A stretch of DNA of 64,000 bases from Saprospiraceae bacterium (GTDB lineage: Bacteria > Bacteroidota > Bacteroidia > Chitinophagales > Saprospiraceae): positions 186,001-250,000 of the forward strand of contig JADKEB010000031.1 in NCBI GenBank assembly GCA_016718205.1, given 5' to 3'. The notes beneath the pieces are model-generated. The model worked only from the letters and a program-made list of their open reading frames with translations, searched no databases and was not told where the DNA came from. Position 1 is the stretch's first letter. Every line of letters starts with the position of its first letter. The translations under genes were made by a program, and so were the position numbers. Positions 49,230 to 58,465 of the stretch are shown here, piece by piece.

Positions 49230-49526
49230 AAGGGGAGTTTTCCTTTCCCCCCCTCCCCAATTGGGGCCAAACCCCCTTTTAACTCCTCGCCTCCGCCGCT
49301 TTTTAACCCGCCCTCTCCCCCCCCGCCCCCCCCTCCCCCCCTTTTTGCCGCGCGGTTTTCCCCCCTCCCCATTTTTTTTCCCCCCCCTCCCCGGGGGGCC
49401 GGGCCCCCTTTCCCCCCCTCCCCTGGCCAGCCCCCCCGCCCCGCGGCGCCCGGCCCCCGCCTCCCCGCCCCCCCCCCCCCCCCCCCGCGGCCCCCCCCCC
49501 CCCCCCCCCCCGCGCCCCCCCCCTAA
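49230..49526. other. Extreme poly-C/low-complexity tract between sbcD and sbcC
   Basis: About 295 bases of almost pure C with scattered T, G and A, including runs of 20 or more C, in an otherwise AT-rich genome. Open frames through it encode only proline or glycine runs. It starts directly after the sbcD stop and ends sharply at TAATATAAGATCG. I read it as a sequencing or consensus artefact or a collapsed gap rather than biology. Confidence 0.75.
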
Positions 49527-49597
49527 TATAAGATCGATAATATCATACATGAAACACACCCACGACCGGGAGCCGGACACAAAGGAGCATGATTATT

Positions 49598-49706
49598 GGG
49601 TGTTCCACCTGCCTGCCCTAAAGTTCGGCGAGGCAGGTCTGACATTAATAACAGGCACTCAGAACTTGTGCCGCTTTGCGGTAGAGTGCCAAACTAAAAT
49701 AACCAG
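49598..49706 (+). repeat. GGCGAGGCAGG repeat immediately before sbcC
   Basis: CACCTGCCTGCC...GGCGAGGCAGGT forms an inverted repeat, then TTAATAACAGGCACTC and GAGTGCC form a second one. It resembles 17630-17724 and like it ends directly at an ATG. Confidence 0.4.
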
Positions 49707-52700
49707 ATGAAAATCTTAAAGCTTAGATTCAAAAATATTCACTCCTTCAAAGGAAGTCATGAAGTAGACTTTACGCAACCACCATTATCTACTTCGGGTT
49801 TATTTGCTATCACAGGGTCGACTGGGGCAGGCAAATCTACCATCCTGGATGTGATCACGCTGGCTCTTTTTAATCAGATTCCGAGATTTGACAGTAAAAT
49901 CACCAATGCTGAAATTGAAACACTTGGCTCAGTGATGACACATTTTACTGATGATGCTTATGCGGAAGTCGAATATCAAACCGGCAATGATACCTATAGG
50001 TCAACTTGGAAAATATCAAAAACAAGGAATAACACTCTCAGGGAATATGAAATGTCACTGGCCAATGTACGGGATGAAAAATATTTAGATCTCAAAAAAT
50101 CAGAAGTACCCAAAAAAAATGAAGAGATCATTGGCCTGAATTACGACCAGTTTATAAGGTCTATCATCCTGTCACAAGGCGAATTTGCTAAATTTTTGAA
50201 AGCTGACAAAACTGAAAGGACATTTTTACTTGAGGAAATCACCGGGTCAAAAATCTATAGGACTATAGGGAAAGCTGCATATGATAAAGCCAAAATTAAA
50301 CGAGAGGAAATCAACCAACTTAAGATCAGAAAAGATGCCATACCTATATTGTCAGAGGAGCAAATATCCGAAAAATCAAGCAAGATAGTCTCTAACACAA
50401 GCCTTATTAAGAAGACTGATCTTGAAATACTATCAAGTAAAAATACTTTGGGCCTTTTGGAAAAAAAGTTGCAAATTTTCCAAAAAACAATTGAAGTAGA
50501 AGGTAAGATGACCCAACTCCGCCAGAAAATAATTGATTTTGAAATTCAGGAAACGCTATTAAAAAAGCATCAAAATCTTGACACATATCGGAGTGAACTT
50601 ACCCTTTGGAAACACGAAGATCAACTTGCATCCGATAACCAAAAAGAAATGGAAGACTGCAAAACAGCTATTGGCACTCAGGAAAAACTGCTGAGCGAAG
50701 CCATCCAGAAGATGAAAGTTTTTATTAAAGAAGATATCAATGAAGAAAATTTTCTTTCGGAAATGAAAAAATTTGAAAATAAGATCATCCGCCTTGATAC
50801 TGAATTAATGCTTCAGAAAGAAAAAGGGACACATGCACGCGCAGAACTGAATGAAATCTTAAAAAATCCAAATTATTCAAATTATGCAGAGTCGCTCCAA
50901 CAATTAAAGCAAATAAGTGAACAATGGGAACTATGCCGAAATCAGTTGGCAAATTTAGCAAATCAAAAGCAATTTTCTGAAAACGACGAACAACTCAGAT
51001 TAAAAACCAGGTCATTGACAGAGGAGTTATCCAATCTGGAATCAAAGTTTGTTGCCGTTAAAGCTTACTATCTTGCCATTGAAGAATCGGATATCCTTCT
51101 TAAAAGTAAAGTTAGATTAACCGGCATACAACATAATATAGCAGGGATAATCGAAACGCTCAATGCTAAAATAAATATTTTGGTTCCTGATATTGCATCA
51201 CTTCAAAAAAAGAAAGAAGAACAGTTTAAAGTAGCAGCTCTTGATGAACAACGTAAATTGCTGAAAGATGATGAACCCTGTCCATTGTGCGGTTCGATCC
51301 ATCACCCATATGCTGAGGATCAGGTGTATACAGATCTGGGAAAGACAGAAGCCCAGATACTGACTCTGCAACAACAACTTGACACACGCAGAAACGAATT
51401 ATTGAAACAAACAGCAGAACTTTCATCTGTCATTTCAAACATCGGGTCAGCAGAAAAAGAGATGGAATATAAATCAAATGTGATTTCTAAAATATTACAG
51501 GAATTTCCTGACTTTTCCAAATCTGAAAATATATCTGAGACTATCGGCAATAGTATATCTCTATTGAAATTAGAAATAAATGCAGTCGAATCAGAAATCA
51601 AAGCAAGGGCGGCTCTTAATTTTTATGCTCAATGTAAGACGAAGCTCGAAATATTGAATGGTGCTTCAAAAAAATATACTGAACTGCATCAGCAGCGAAA
51701 CTCACTGTATAAGGGTAGCGATATCAATGGCGATGCAGATGCCATCCAAAATGACTATATCTCGGCCAGAGATATTAGTAAAGAATGGAAAAGTACACTT
51801 CTGAATTTACAAAAGAGTTTTAATCTACTCCTTGAAACACAACAAATTAGAGAAAAAAAGTTATTAATTGCTCTGGGTCCATTGGGTTATCACGATGTCC
51901 GGTCAGCATTGAATGACATACTCAGCGATGAAACGTTCAAACAAATCATCTTTGAAAAAGAAAACATCACAAAGGAAGAAACAGAATTGAGCAGCACGTT
52001 GCTAAATCTGAAAAAGGAGTCTGATGAACTTAAAATGCCGGCAGATAGCGATAGCAACATACCTGAATTGAAGAATAAAATCGTTTTATTGCAGACTGAG
52101 AAGGACCAACTTATCCACTCCAACGGCGCGTTGACCAGTGAGCTGGAAAACGACATGAAGTCAAAGTCTTTGATCAACGAAGCGGAAATTTTGCTGGCTG
52201 AAAAGAACAAAGATGCTGAAGTATGGTACATTATGGACAAACTCATAGGGGATGCCACAGGCACAAAGTATGCAAGATTTGCACAGAACCTCAGTCTGAA
52301 ACATCTGATTGACCTTGCCAACAGAAGGCTTGTAAAACTAACTGACAGGTATCAAATGGTATATACTGACATAGAATCAGACCTGACTATCAGTGACTTA
52401 TATCAGGGTAATATCAGGCGTAGCGTCAAAACGCTTTCAGGTGGTGAGTCTTTTATCGTATCTTTGGCACTTGCTCTTAGTCTTGCGGATATGGCATCTC
52501 AAAATGTAAGACTTGATAGTTTGTTTATTGATGAGGGATTCGGGACTTTAGATGCCGAAACTCTTGAGACTGCCATAGGTACATTGGAAACACTGCAATC
52601 AGAAAGCGACAGGACAATTGGCATCATTTCGCATGTAGAAAGCCTTAAGGAAAGAATTTCAACACAAATCAAGGTAATAAAAAATACCTCAGGCTATGCG

Positions 52701-52721
52701 GATATTGAGTTGGTAGGATAG
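49707..52721 (+). CDS. sbcC: Exonuclease subunit SbcC (SMC-like ATPase)
   Basis: 1004 residues, intact. The N-terminal Walker A GSTGAGKSTILDVITLAL is near residue 37, followed by SQGEFAKFLKA (Q-loop). Long coiled coils flank a zinc hook, PCPLCGSIHHPY, near residue 526. The C-terminal ABC signature LSGGESFIVSLALALSLA is near 910, and Walker B SLFIDEGFGTLDAETL follows. It forms the Rad50-like half of SbcCD. Some bases upstream belong to the poly-C tract, so its native promoter or coupling to sbcD cannot be judged. Confidence 0.95.
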   Translation: MKILKLRFKNIHSFKGSHEVDFTQPPLSTSGLFAITGSTGAGKSTILDVITLALFNQIPRFDSKITNAEIETLGSVMTHFTDDAYAEVEYQTGNDTYRSTWKISKTRNNTLREYEMSLANVRDEKYLDLKKSEVPKKNEEIIGLNYDQFIRSIILSQGEFAKFLKADKTERTFLLEEITGSKIYRTIGKAAYDKAKIKREEINQLKIRKDAIPILSEEQISEKSSKIVSNTSLIKKTDLEILSSKNTLGLLEKKLQIFQKTIEVEGKMTQLRQKIIDFEIQETLLKKHQNLDTYRSELTLWKHEDQLASDNQKEMEDCKTAIGTQEKLLSEAIQKMKVFIKEDINEENFLSEMKKFENKIIRLDTELMLQKEKGTHARAELNEILKNPNYSNYAESLQQLKQISEQWELCRNQLANLANQKQFSENDEQLRLKTRSLTEELSNLESKFVAVKAYYLAIEESDILLKSKVRLTGIQHNIAGIIETLNAKINILVPDIASLQKKKEEQFKVAALDEQRKLLKDDEPCPLCGSIHHPYAEDQVYTDLGKTEAQILTLQQQLDTRRNELLKQTAELSSVISNIGSAEKEMEYKSNVISKILQEFPDFSKSENISETIGNSISLLKLEINAVESEIKARAALNFYAQCKTKLEILNGASKKYTELHQQRNSLYKGSDINGDADAIQNDYISARDISKEWKSTLLNLQKSFNLLLETQQIREKKLLIALGPLGYHDVRSALNDILSDETFKQIIFEKENITKEETELSSTLLNLKKESDELKMPADSDSNIPELKNKIVLLQTEKDQLIHSNGALTSELENDMKSKSLINEAEILLAEKNKDAEVWYIMDKLIGDATGTKYARFAQNLSLKHLIDLANRRLVKLTDRYQMVYTDIESDLTISDLYQGNIRRSVKTLSGGESFIVSLALALSLADMASQNVRLDSLFIDEGFGTLDAETLETAIGTLETLQSESDRTIGIISHVESLKERISTQIKVIKNTSGYADIELVG

Positions 52722-52827
52722 ATTCTTTCAGATCAGGTATGAAGTAAAATTGGTTTACAGGTTTTAAAATACCCTATCTGACTTAGTCAACAGCGGTAAG
52801 ATTCGCAAATCTAAAAATCGGCCATCA

Positions 52828-54183
52828 TCATTTTTTTCCTTTTATCTTTTGTCCTCTTGTTTTAGGTTTTCCGTATTTGACATGCATTTTGTCTTTATGC
52901 GATACCTTTGTATTTTCTTTGGTATTTTTTTTCTTTTTCTCATGAAAGGCACTCCCGTCTTCTTTTAATTTGGGGAGTTTTCCCAAAATATTTTTCATGT
53001 TTACCTTAGGCAATTCGGCATCTGTCAGTATATCCGATATGATAAGTCCTTCAGGGAGCGTCAATTGCGGAATTTCAAATTCCATAAATCTCTCGATTTC
53101 ATCGAGCATATCTGTTTCAATGTCTCCTATAAAAGATATGGATTCTCCTTTTTTGTCTGCCCGACCGGTACGACCGATTCTATGTACATAATTCTGTGGT
53201 TCGTCAGGCAAATCAAAATTGATCACATGTGAAACGTCTTCTATATCAAGTCCCCTTGCTATGATATCTGTAGCAATCAAAATCCTGAAAGTACCATCAT
53301 CAAATTTTCTGACTGCATTAAATCTGAAATTCTGGTCTTTATTTGAGTGGATGACACCTGTTTTCTCCGGATCCAGTTTGACTACTCTTTCATAAAGTTC
53401 ATCAGCCAGCGCTTTGGTAGATACAAAGATCAGGATTTTGGTCATTTCGGTATGTTGCCTGAGAATGAGCTCTAACAGGTTGATCTTTGTGTTAAAATTT
53501 GGTACCCGATAGATTACCTGATTGATATTGGATAGCGGAGCACCAGAGGGAGCTGCTTCTATTTTTTCGGGTGTGTCAAAATATTCGTCGATCAGCATTT
53601 CCACATCTTCAGTGATAGTAGCCGAAAACATTAGATTTTGTCTTTTTTCAGGCAGTAAATCCAAAATATGCTGCAATTGAGAACGAAAACCAAGGGCCAG
53701 CATCTCATCCACCTCGTCGATGACTAGTTTTTTGATCAGTTTGAAGTTGAGAGTGCCGTGATAGCCCATATCGAGGACTCTTCCCGGAGTTCCAATCAGG
53801 ATATCTACTCCTTCTGCCACTTCAAATGCTTGAGTCTTTAAGTTGGTACCTCCATACACTGCTTTGACCACAATATTCATATACTTACCCAACATCCGGG
53901 CTTCTTCCATCACTTGTACTGCCAATTCCCGGGTAGGCACTATGATCAAAATACTGGCATGGCGGGTTTTAGTAAAAGTCCAGGACTTAAAAAGTGGTAT
54001 GAGGTAAGCAAGGGTTTTTCCGGTACCTGTTTGCGCAATTGCCTGAACATCCCTTCCGGACATGATAGCAGATAAGGCTTTCTTTTGAATAGTGGTAGGA
54101 TGCACCAGTCCTTCTTCCTGAAGTGCTTTCCACAAGGGATTGGAAAGGTTCAAGTCATCAAAAGTTATTTCAGTAGAATTCAT
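52828..54183 (-). CDS. DEAD-box RNA helicase (RhlE-like)
   Basis: 451 residues. AQTGTGKTLAYLIP (motif I), VPTREL, GGTNLKTQAFE, GTPGR, VIDEVDEML (motif II, DEVD instead of DEAD), FSAT, ILIFVSTKAL, ARGLDIEDV and HRIGRTGR are all present. The basic C-terminal tail (KKKKNTKENTKVSHKDKM) is typical of RhlE-type RNA binding. It probably acts in ribosome assembly or RNA decay. Its ATG overlaps the stop of the CDGSH gene as TAATG, so the two are translationally coupled. Confidence 0.93.
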   Translation of the reverse strand: MNSTEITFDDLNLSNPLWKALQEEGLVHPTTIQKKALSAIMSGRDVQAIAQTGTGKTLAYLIPLFKSWTFTKTRHASILIIVPTRELAVQVMEEARMLGKYMNIVVKAVYGGTNLKTQAFEVAEGVDILIGTPGRVLDMGYHGTLNFKLIKKLVIDEVDEMLALGFRSQLQHILDLLPEKRQNLMFSATITEDVEMLIDEYFDTPEKIEAAPSGAPLSNINQVIYRVPNFNTKINLLELILRQHTEMTKILIFVSTKALADELYERVVKLDPEKTGVIHSNKDQNFRFNAVRKFDDGTFRILIATDIIARGLDIEDVSHVINFDLPDEPQNYVHRIGRTGRADKKGESISFIGDIETDMLDEIERFMEFEIPQLTLPEGLIISDILTDAELPKVNMKNILGKLPKLKEDGSAFHEKKKKNTKENTKVSHKDKMHVKYGKPKTRGQKIKGKK

Positions 54184-54407
54184 TAAACTTTTTTAGGTGG
54201 CAAATCAAATGCCGTTGATAAATTTTCAAAACCGTCCCGATGTGAGCCATCACAAAAAGGCTTGTTGCCTGAAAGTCCACACCTACATAGTCCTAAAGTG
54301 GTACGACCCTGGAGACCATATTCATTTCCATTGGCATCCACGATGATAAATTCTCCTTCGACTTTGAGGGAACCATTGTTGTTTACTGTTATTTTTGTTG
54401 TTGACAT
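54183..54407 (-). CDS. CDGSH iron-sulfur domain protein
   Basis: 74 residues. CRCGLSGNKPFCDGSH is the three-Cys, one-His [2Fe-2S] ligand set of CDGSH/mitoNEET-type proteins. There is no membrane anchor, so it is cytoplasmic. The role in bacteria is unclear, perhaps redox or cluster transfer. It lies between the tRNA-Arg terminator and the helicase. Confidence 0.92.
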   Translation of the reverse strand: MSTTKITVNNNGSLKVEGEFIIVDANGNEYGLQGRTTLGLCRCGLSGNKPFCDGSHRDGFENLSTAFDLPPKKV

Positions 54408-54456
54408 TTTTACTTGGATACTTTATTAAAAAATTATTAAATTATGATATTAGACA

Positions 54457-54494
54457 AAAAAAGAGACACTTAGTTTGCAAAATGTCTCTTTTTA
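54457..54494. terminator. Terminator hairpin beyond tRNA-Arg
   Basis: AAAAAAAGAGACA...TGTCTCTTTTT is a stem with T runs on both strands, just past the 3' end of the tRNA. Besides ending tRNA transcription it insulates the CDGSH gene. Confidence 0.85.
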
Positions 54495-54495
54495 G

Positions 54496-54567
54496 TGGCC
54501 TCACCAGGAATCGAACCTGGATCAAGAGTTTAGGAAACTCCTATTCTATCCGTTGAACTATGAGACC
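54496..54567 (-). tRNA. tRNA-Arg(CCT)
   Basis: The minus strand folds as a cloverleaf: acceptor GGTCTCA/TGAGGCC, anticodon arm GGAGT-TTCCTAA-ACTCT with anticodon CCT, and T arm CCAGGTTCGATTCCTGG. CCA is not encoded. A terminator hairpin follows at 54457-54494. Confidence 0.95.
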
Positions 54568-54577
54568 AGAAGGGATT

Positions 54578-54712
54578 AAGAGCTTGTAAATGTTTTTAGA
54601 TTTGATCGGCAATGAGAAAATTTTATATTTTAAGGGATGATTAAATATCCTAATTAGAGAATAAAATTTGCCACTTATGGTCAATTGATAAATTATTTAC
54701 AAATACTCTAAA
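54578..54712. repeat. Palindromic MITE-like element
   Basis: AGAGCTTGTAAATGTTTTT at one end and the complement of AGAGTATTTGTAAATAATT at the other. The interior GAGAAAATTTTATA...TAAAATTTGCCACTTATGG resembles the 259-bp elements. Probably a diverged family member. Confidence 0.55.
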
Positions 54713-54764
54713 TCGGCCCCAAAGGTATGAAAAATATTTTAAATATGCTCAAACATATAACCTT

Positions 54765-54922
54765 AGGTGCATTTCATTTTTTCGCACTGTGCTCGATTTC
54801 TTATCAAATTTCGTTTGTTCGTAGTAGCTTTTAGCTACGAAGCAATATATTAAGGCATCTTGCCTGAATCGTAAAAAAAAATTGATGATTTTTAATGTGA
54901 TACGAAAAAATGAAATACACCC
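54765..54922. repeat. Inverted-repeat element with GGGTGTATTTCATTTTTTCG ends
   Basis: GGTGCATTTCATTTTTTCG and the complement of GGGTGTATTTCATTTTTTCG bound about 158 bases. The interior has a CGTAG...CTACG hairpin. The flanks ATAACCTT and ATAAACAT may be a decayed 8-bp duplication, similar in length to that of element D. Confidence 0.55.
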
Positions 54923-54988
54923 ATAAACATTTGGCTTGTCTGACCTTTGGAAAACTATTGTATGTTATAAAAATAATAAAATTTATAC

Positions 54989-55090
54989 CAATGTCGTTTA
55001 GTTAAGACCTCTTTATGAAGTCTTTCCCTTGTAAGGAAAAGATTTAGATAGGGTAAAAACAAAGAAAAATTTCTTATCTAAATGACATTG
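54989..55090. mobile_element. 102-bp MITE, sister of the one in the peptide-1 leader
   Basis: It begins CAATGTCGTTTAGTTAAG and ends with TCTAAATGACATTG. Same length as the copy at 28547-28648, with the interior inverted. The flanks AAATTTATAC and AAATTTGTAT match in 8 of 10 bases, a worn 10-bp duplication. Confidence 0.75.
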
Positions 55091-55103
55091 AAATTTGTAT
55101 TCT

Positions 55104-55283
55104 TACATGTTTGAGCACCTATGAAAATCAAGAGATTATGGTTCTGGCAATCAAGCAATCAACGAATTTTTAGCTTACCTGACCACTATGTCATGCATGG
55201 GCAGGTGAGCTAAATAAGGTGATTATTTTGAAGTCAGGTTCATAATACATTGATTCTAAAGCAATAAAAATTTAAACATACTC
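55104..55283. repeat. Inverted copy of the 186-bp MITE
   Basis: The right end is TTTAAACATACTC, and the interior (ATCAAGAGATTATGGTTCTG, TTTTGAAGTCAGGTTCATAA) is the complement of the element at 17389. The left end is decayed. Together with the neighbouring elements this fills the gap from the tRNA to ribA. Confidence 0.65.
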
Positions 55284-55296
55284 TTTGCATATTTGT

Positions 55297-55304
55297 TATC
55301 TTTG
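55297..55304 (+). promoter_or_regulatory. -7 box of ribA
   Basis: TATCTTTG (TAnnTTTG), 13 bases beyond the end of the MITE and 23 bases before the TTG at 55327. The upstream promoter half would therefore fall inside the MITE. Confidence 0.5.
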
Positions 55305-55326
55305 CACCTTAAATTTTTATTTGATT

Positions 55327-55908
55327 TTGCTAAATCGACAAGTCCAGGCTGAATTACCCACCAAATGGGGAAGTTTTATTATATATGCATATGCTCAAAA
55401 CAGAGACGAGCAGCAGCCAAATATAGCTTTGATCCATAGAGACGTTGATATTTCAGGTAGTGTTGCGGTAAGAATCCACTCTGAATGTATCACTGGTGAT
55501 CTGTTTGGTTCAAAACGTTGTGATTGCGGTGAGCAATTCGAGCACTCCATGAAAATAATTGGTGAGAAAAAAGGTTTGATGATTTATCTGAGACAGGAAG
55601 GCAGAGGTATCGGACTTATCAATAAACTGGATGCATACAATCTTCAGGATAAAGGATATGATACTTTTGAAGCCAATGTTCACCTGGGTTTTGAGCCGGA
55701 TGAAAGGGATTTTCAAATTGCAATAGAGATACTTAATGATCTGAATATTGAAACAATAGACCTGATTACTAATAATCCTGACAAAATTGCTGCCATTGAT
55801 CGTTCGACCATAAAATTGGTAAGCAGAATTCCTGTCGTCATTCCTTCCAAAACTGAAAATGAACGCTATCTTAAGGTAAAACAAGATGTGATGGGACATC
55901 TATTATAA
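55327..55908 (+). CDS. ribA: GTP cyclohydrolase II
   Basis: 193 residues from the TTG at 55327 (reading LLNRQVQAELPTKWG), chosen because the -7 box at 55297-55304 rules out the upstream TTG at 55285 as a start. SECITGDLFGSKRCDCGEQ holds the three zinc Cys. YLRQEGRGIGL is the GTP-binding/catalytic loop. TIDLITNNPDKI is the C-terminal signature. It opens GTP to the pyrimidine precursor of riboflavin. It is a stand-alone RibA without the RibB domain. The gene is followed by mmcQ/yjbR 11 bases later. Confidence 0.93.
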   Translation: MLNRQVQAELPTKWGSFIIYAYAQNRDEQQPNIALIHRDVDISGSVAVRIHSECITGDLFGSKRCDCGEQFEHSMKIIGEKKGLMIYLRQEGRGIGLINKLDAYNLQDKGYDTFEANVHLGFEPDERDFQIAIEILNDLNIETIDLITNNPDKIAAIDRSTIKLVSRIPVVIPSKTENERYLKVKQDVMGHLL

Positions 55909-55919
55909 TGGTATAAACG

Positions 55920-56276
55920 ATGGATATAGTACAGTTTACAGAATTTTGTCTCAGCAAACCCGGAGTGAGTGAGTCATTTCCTTTTGGAGGAGATACATTG
56001 GTATTTAAAGTTTCTGGTAAAATATTTGCTTTAACAGGAATTGATACCATTCCATTTAGGGTTAATTTGAAATGTGATCCTGCATGGGCATTGGAACTAA
56101 GAGAGGAGTACGAAGATATTATTCCCGGCTACCATATGAACAAAAAACATTGGAATACTGTGACGATGGAAGGTGGGCTGGAGATTTCCCTTATAAAGAA
56201 ACTCATTGACCACTCTTACCATCTTGTGGCAAGGTCCCTTCCTAAAAAAGATCAGGAGGCCCTTGGTGTGCTATGA
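55920..56276 (+). CDS. MmcQ/YjbR family protein
   Basis: 118 residues. FCLSKPGVSESFPFGGDTLV, KCDPAWALELREEY, MNKKHWNTVTM and LIDHSYHLVARSLPKK are the conserved blocks of the MmcQ/YjbR double-wing family, sometimes called DNA-binding. The function is poorly known. Its stop overlaps the start of the FAD oxidoreductase gene by ATGA (56273-56276). Confidence 0.92.
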   Translation: MDIVQFTEFCLSKPGVSESFPFGGDTLVFKVSGKIFALTGIDTIPFRVNLKCDPAWALELREEYEDIIPGYHMNKKHWNTVTMEGGLEISLIKKLIDHSYHLVARSLPKKDQEALGVL

Positions 56277-57322
56277 GAGAGTTTGACTTTATTGTCGTAG
56301 GGCAGGGCATAGCGGGTACTTTGATGGCTTGGAACTTGCATCTTGCCGGAAAAAAAGTGCTTATCATAGACGATCATCATAGTGGGTCATCTTCCTTAGT
56401 AGCTGCAGGCATAGTCAATCCTATCACCGGGAAAAACTATGTAACAAGTTGGAGAATACAGGAATTTCTTCCGGTAGCCATTCAAACATATGATGCTTTG
56501 AACCAGTATTATGGAATTCAGTGCTACACATGTGCCAATATTTTGAGGTCTTTATACTCTGGTTCTGATGAAAATACCTGGTTAGCAAAGTCGGCAGAAC
56601 CTGGCATGGAGCAATTCATATGCAAAGAAGTTGATTTGGATACTTATACAGGCAAAGTACACCAACAGTTGAGTTACGGGGAACTGCAAGGCACATTTTA
56701 CGTAAATATGACCATGATCATGAGCACTGTCAAAGATGACTGGACCACACAAAAAGCATATATAACAGAGTGCTTCCAGTATGATCTATTAAAAATATCA
56801 ACCGATGGTTTTATTTATAAGGACAATAAAAGCAAAGGGATAGTATTTTGTGAGGGGTACAGAGCGATTTCAAATCCCTATTTTACAAAGATAGGATTGG
56901 CACCTTCTAAGGGTGAGGTACTGATCGTCAAAATACCCGATGCAGGATTTAAAAAAATGTACAAGGATGGAATCTTTTTTGTTCCTCAGGGCGATGATAC
57001 CTATTGGGTTGGATCCGGTTATGAAAAGAATGCCACTGATGATCATCCAACGCAGAAAAACTATGATGTATTATCTGCAGAGTTGGAAAGGGTACTAAAA
57101 ATACCCTATGAAATCATAGGTCATAAAGCTGCTATCAGACCCACAATGCAAAATAGAAGACCGGTATTTAAGGAACATGAAAATATAGAAGGAATGTATC
57201 TGTTAAATGGTCTTGGTACTAAAGGCGCAAGTATAGGGCCTTTTTATGCTACACAAAGTGCCAGATATATGATTGAAAAAAAGCAGGAAAATATCCATTT
57301 TAATAACCCAATTCAAATATGA
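56273..57322 (+). CDS. FAD-dependent oxidoreductase (DAO family)
   Basis: 349 residues. DFIVVGQGIAGTLMAWNLHL is the GxGxxG dinucleotide-binding start, with the Asp-rich end of strand 2 (KVLIIDDHHSGSS). LVAAGIVNPITGKNYV, DTYWVGSGYE and LLNGLGTKGASIGPF are the other FAD contacts of the glycine/D-amino-acid oxidase family. The substrate is unknown. Overlaps at both ends (ATGA) show translational coupling with the yjbR-like and SRPBCC genes. Confidence 0.88.
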   Translation: MREFDFIVVGQGIAGTLMAWNLHLAGKKVLIIDDHHSGSSSLVAAGIVNPITGKNYVTSWRIQEFLPVAIQTYDALNQYYGIQCYTCANILRSLYSGSDENTWLAKSAEPGMEQFICKEVDLDTYTGKVHQQLSYGELQGTFYVNMTMIMSTVKDDWTTQKAYITECFQYDLLKISTDGFIYKDNKSKGIVFCEGYRAISNPYFTKIGLAPSKGEVLIVKIPDAGFKKMYKDGIFFVPQGDDTYWVGSGYEKNATDDHPTQKNYDVLSAELERVLKIPYEIIGHKAAIRPTMQNRRPVFKEHENIEGMYLLNGLGTKGASIGPFYATQSARYMIEKKQENIHFNNPIQI

Positions 57323-57729
57323 ACGACAAAATCACAGTTTCTGCAGTCATTAATGCTGATAAAAATAGAGTTTGGGCATATTATACCAATCCGAAGCATA
57401 TTGTCAACTGGAACTTTGCTGACCCGAGCTGGCACTGCCCTAAGGCAGAAAATGATATGAGAGTCGGCGGCATCTACTATGCCCGTATGGAAGCCAGAGA
57501 TGGTAGTTTCGGTTTCGATTTCCTGGCTACATATACTGAATTGGATCCTGGTAATCATTTTACTTATGAATTTGGTGGAAGAATTGCTACAATAAGTATG
57601 GCAGAATCAGATGACAAAACGACAGTTACAATAGTTTTTGATCCTGAAACAGAAAATGCTCTGGACCTTCAGCAGACAGGATGGCAAATGATCCTCAACA
57701 ATTTTAAAAATTATGCAGAAAAGCATTAA
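57319..57729 (+). CDS. SRPBCC / AHSA1-like domain protein
   Basis: 136 residues. Start KITVSAVINADKNRVWAYYT then NWNFADPSWHCPKAENDMR, GGIYYARMEA and GWQMILNNFKNYAEKH. This is the Bet v1-like fold of the activator-of-Hsp90 / polyketide-cyclase group. Such proteins bind small hydrophobic ligands; function unknown. Last gene of a coupled run from ribA. Confidence 0.88.
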   Translation: MNDKITVSAVINADKNRVWAYYTNPKHIVNWNFADPSWHCPKAENDMRVGGIYYARMEARDGSFGFDFLATYTELDPGNHFTYEFGGRIATISMAESDDKTTVTIVFDPETENALDLQQTGWQMILNNFKNYAEKH

Positions 57730-57758
57730 CATTATCACATTATCAACTTTTTGGCGGA

Positions 57759-58414
57759 ATGAACCCAGACATTAAAGCCTACAACGATTTACTTAATGCA
57801 AATGATAATATAATTTGTGCACAATTATCGGAATTGCTCGATACTCATCTACCAGAAGCTGAAACCAAGATATGGCACCGTCATCCGGTTTGGTTTTTGG
57901 ATGGAAATCCGGTAGCAGGGTATAGTAAAATTAAGAGTATGTTTAAATTTTTATGTTTGAGCGAAAGCGAGGAAATTTAATTTTGGACAAGATGACTGAA
58001 TGGTCTCGTCTGTGACGAGAATTGAGTAAAATACTTTACTCAATAAAGAAGGAACTGCGAGCAGCTGCTCGCAGCGAATACTGAATATAGCCGGAAGCTC
58101 AAGCATAGCTTGACACGGTACGCCGAAAAATATAACGCTGGATAAAATTAAATTTGCCGCTTGGAGCCAAATGATAAAAGTTTAAACATACTCTAAAGCT
58201 GGCATTCGCATGTTTTTCTGGAGTGGCAAAAGTTTTGATGAGCCACAGCTTGAACACAGTAAAGGTAAGTTTCAGGATGCATTTATATTATACACCGACG
58301 TTATGCAAATCGATACATTGGACATGGCCAGATGGATACTAAAAGCAAGGGATATTCAATGGGATTACAAAAAAAATTGTAAAGAGAAAAGGATTATTAG
58401 TCAGGCTAAAGTAA
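57759..58414 (+). pseudogene. DUF1801-type gene split by a 259-bp MITE
   Basis: The 5' part (57759-57934) reads MNPDIKAYNDLLNANDN... to PVAGYSKIK. After the element (57935-58193) the same frame resumes AGIRMFFWSGKSFDEPQLEH and continues to ARDIQWDYKN. An indel near 58375 then leads to IVKRKGLLVRLK and the stop at 58414. Removing the element plus one TAA restores an unbroken reading frame (SKIK-AGIR). The intact protein, about 132 residues, would be a DUF1801 (YdhG-like) protein. It is certainly inactivated unless the element is polymorphic. Confidence 0.82.
57935..58193. mobile_element. 259-bp MITE, TAA target duplication (copy 2, inside a gene)
   Basis: Same termini and length as copy 1 at 46895, with only scattered substitutions. 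Flanked by TAA at 57932-57934 and 58194-58196. It sits inside the DUF1801 reading frame. Confidence 0.93.
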
Positions 58415-58465
58415 GATTTTTAACACACACACACACATCTCGTGAAGTCTCCCATTTTAAAAACC

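Noticed and set aside
49203..49710. Open frames coding for proline-rich or glycine-rich proteins in the poly-C tract
   Set aside because: The frames exist only because the tract is nearly all C; they contain no non-repetitive sequence and no ribosome site.
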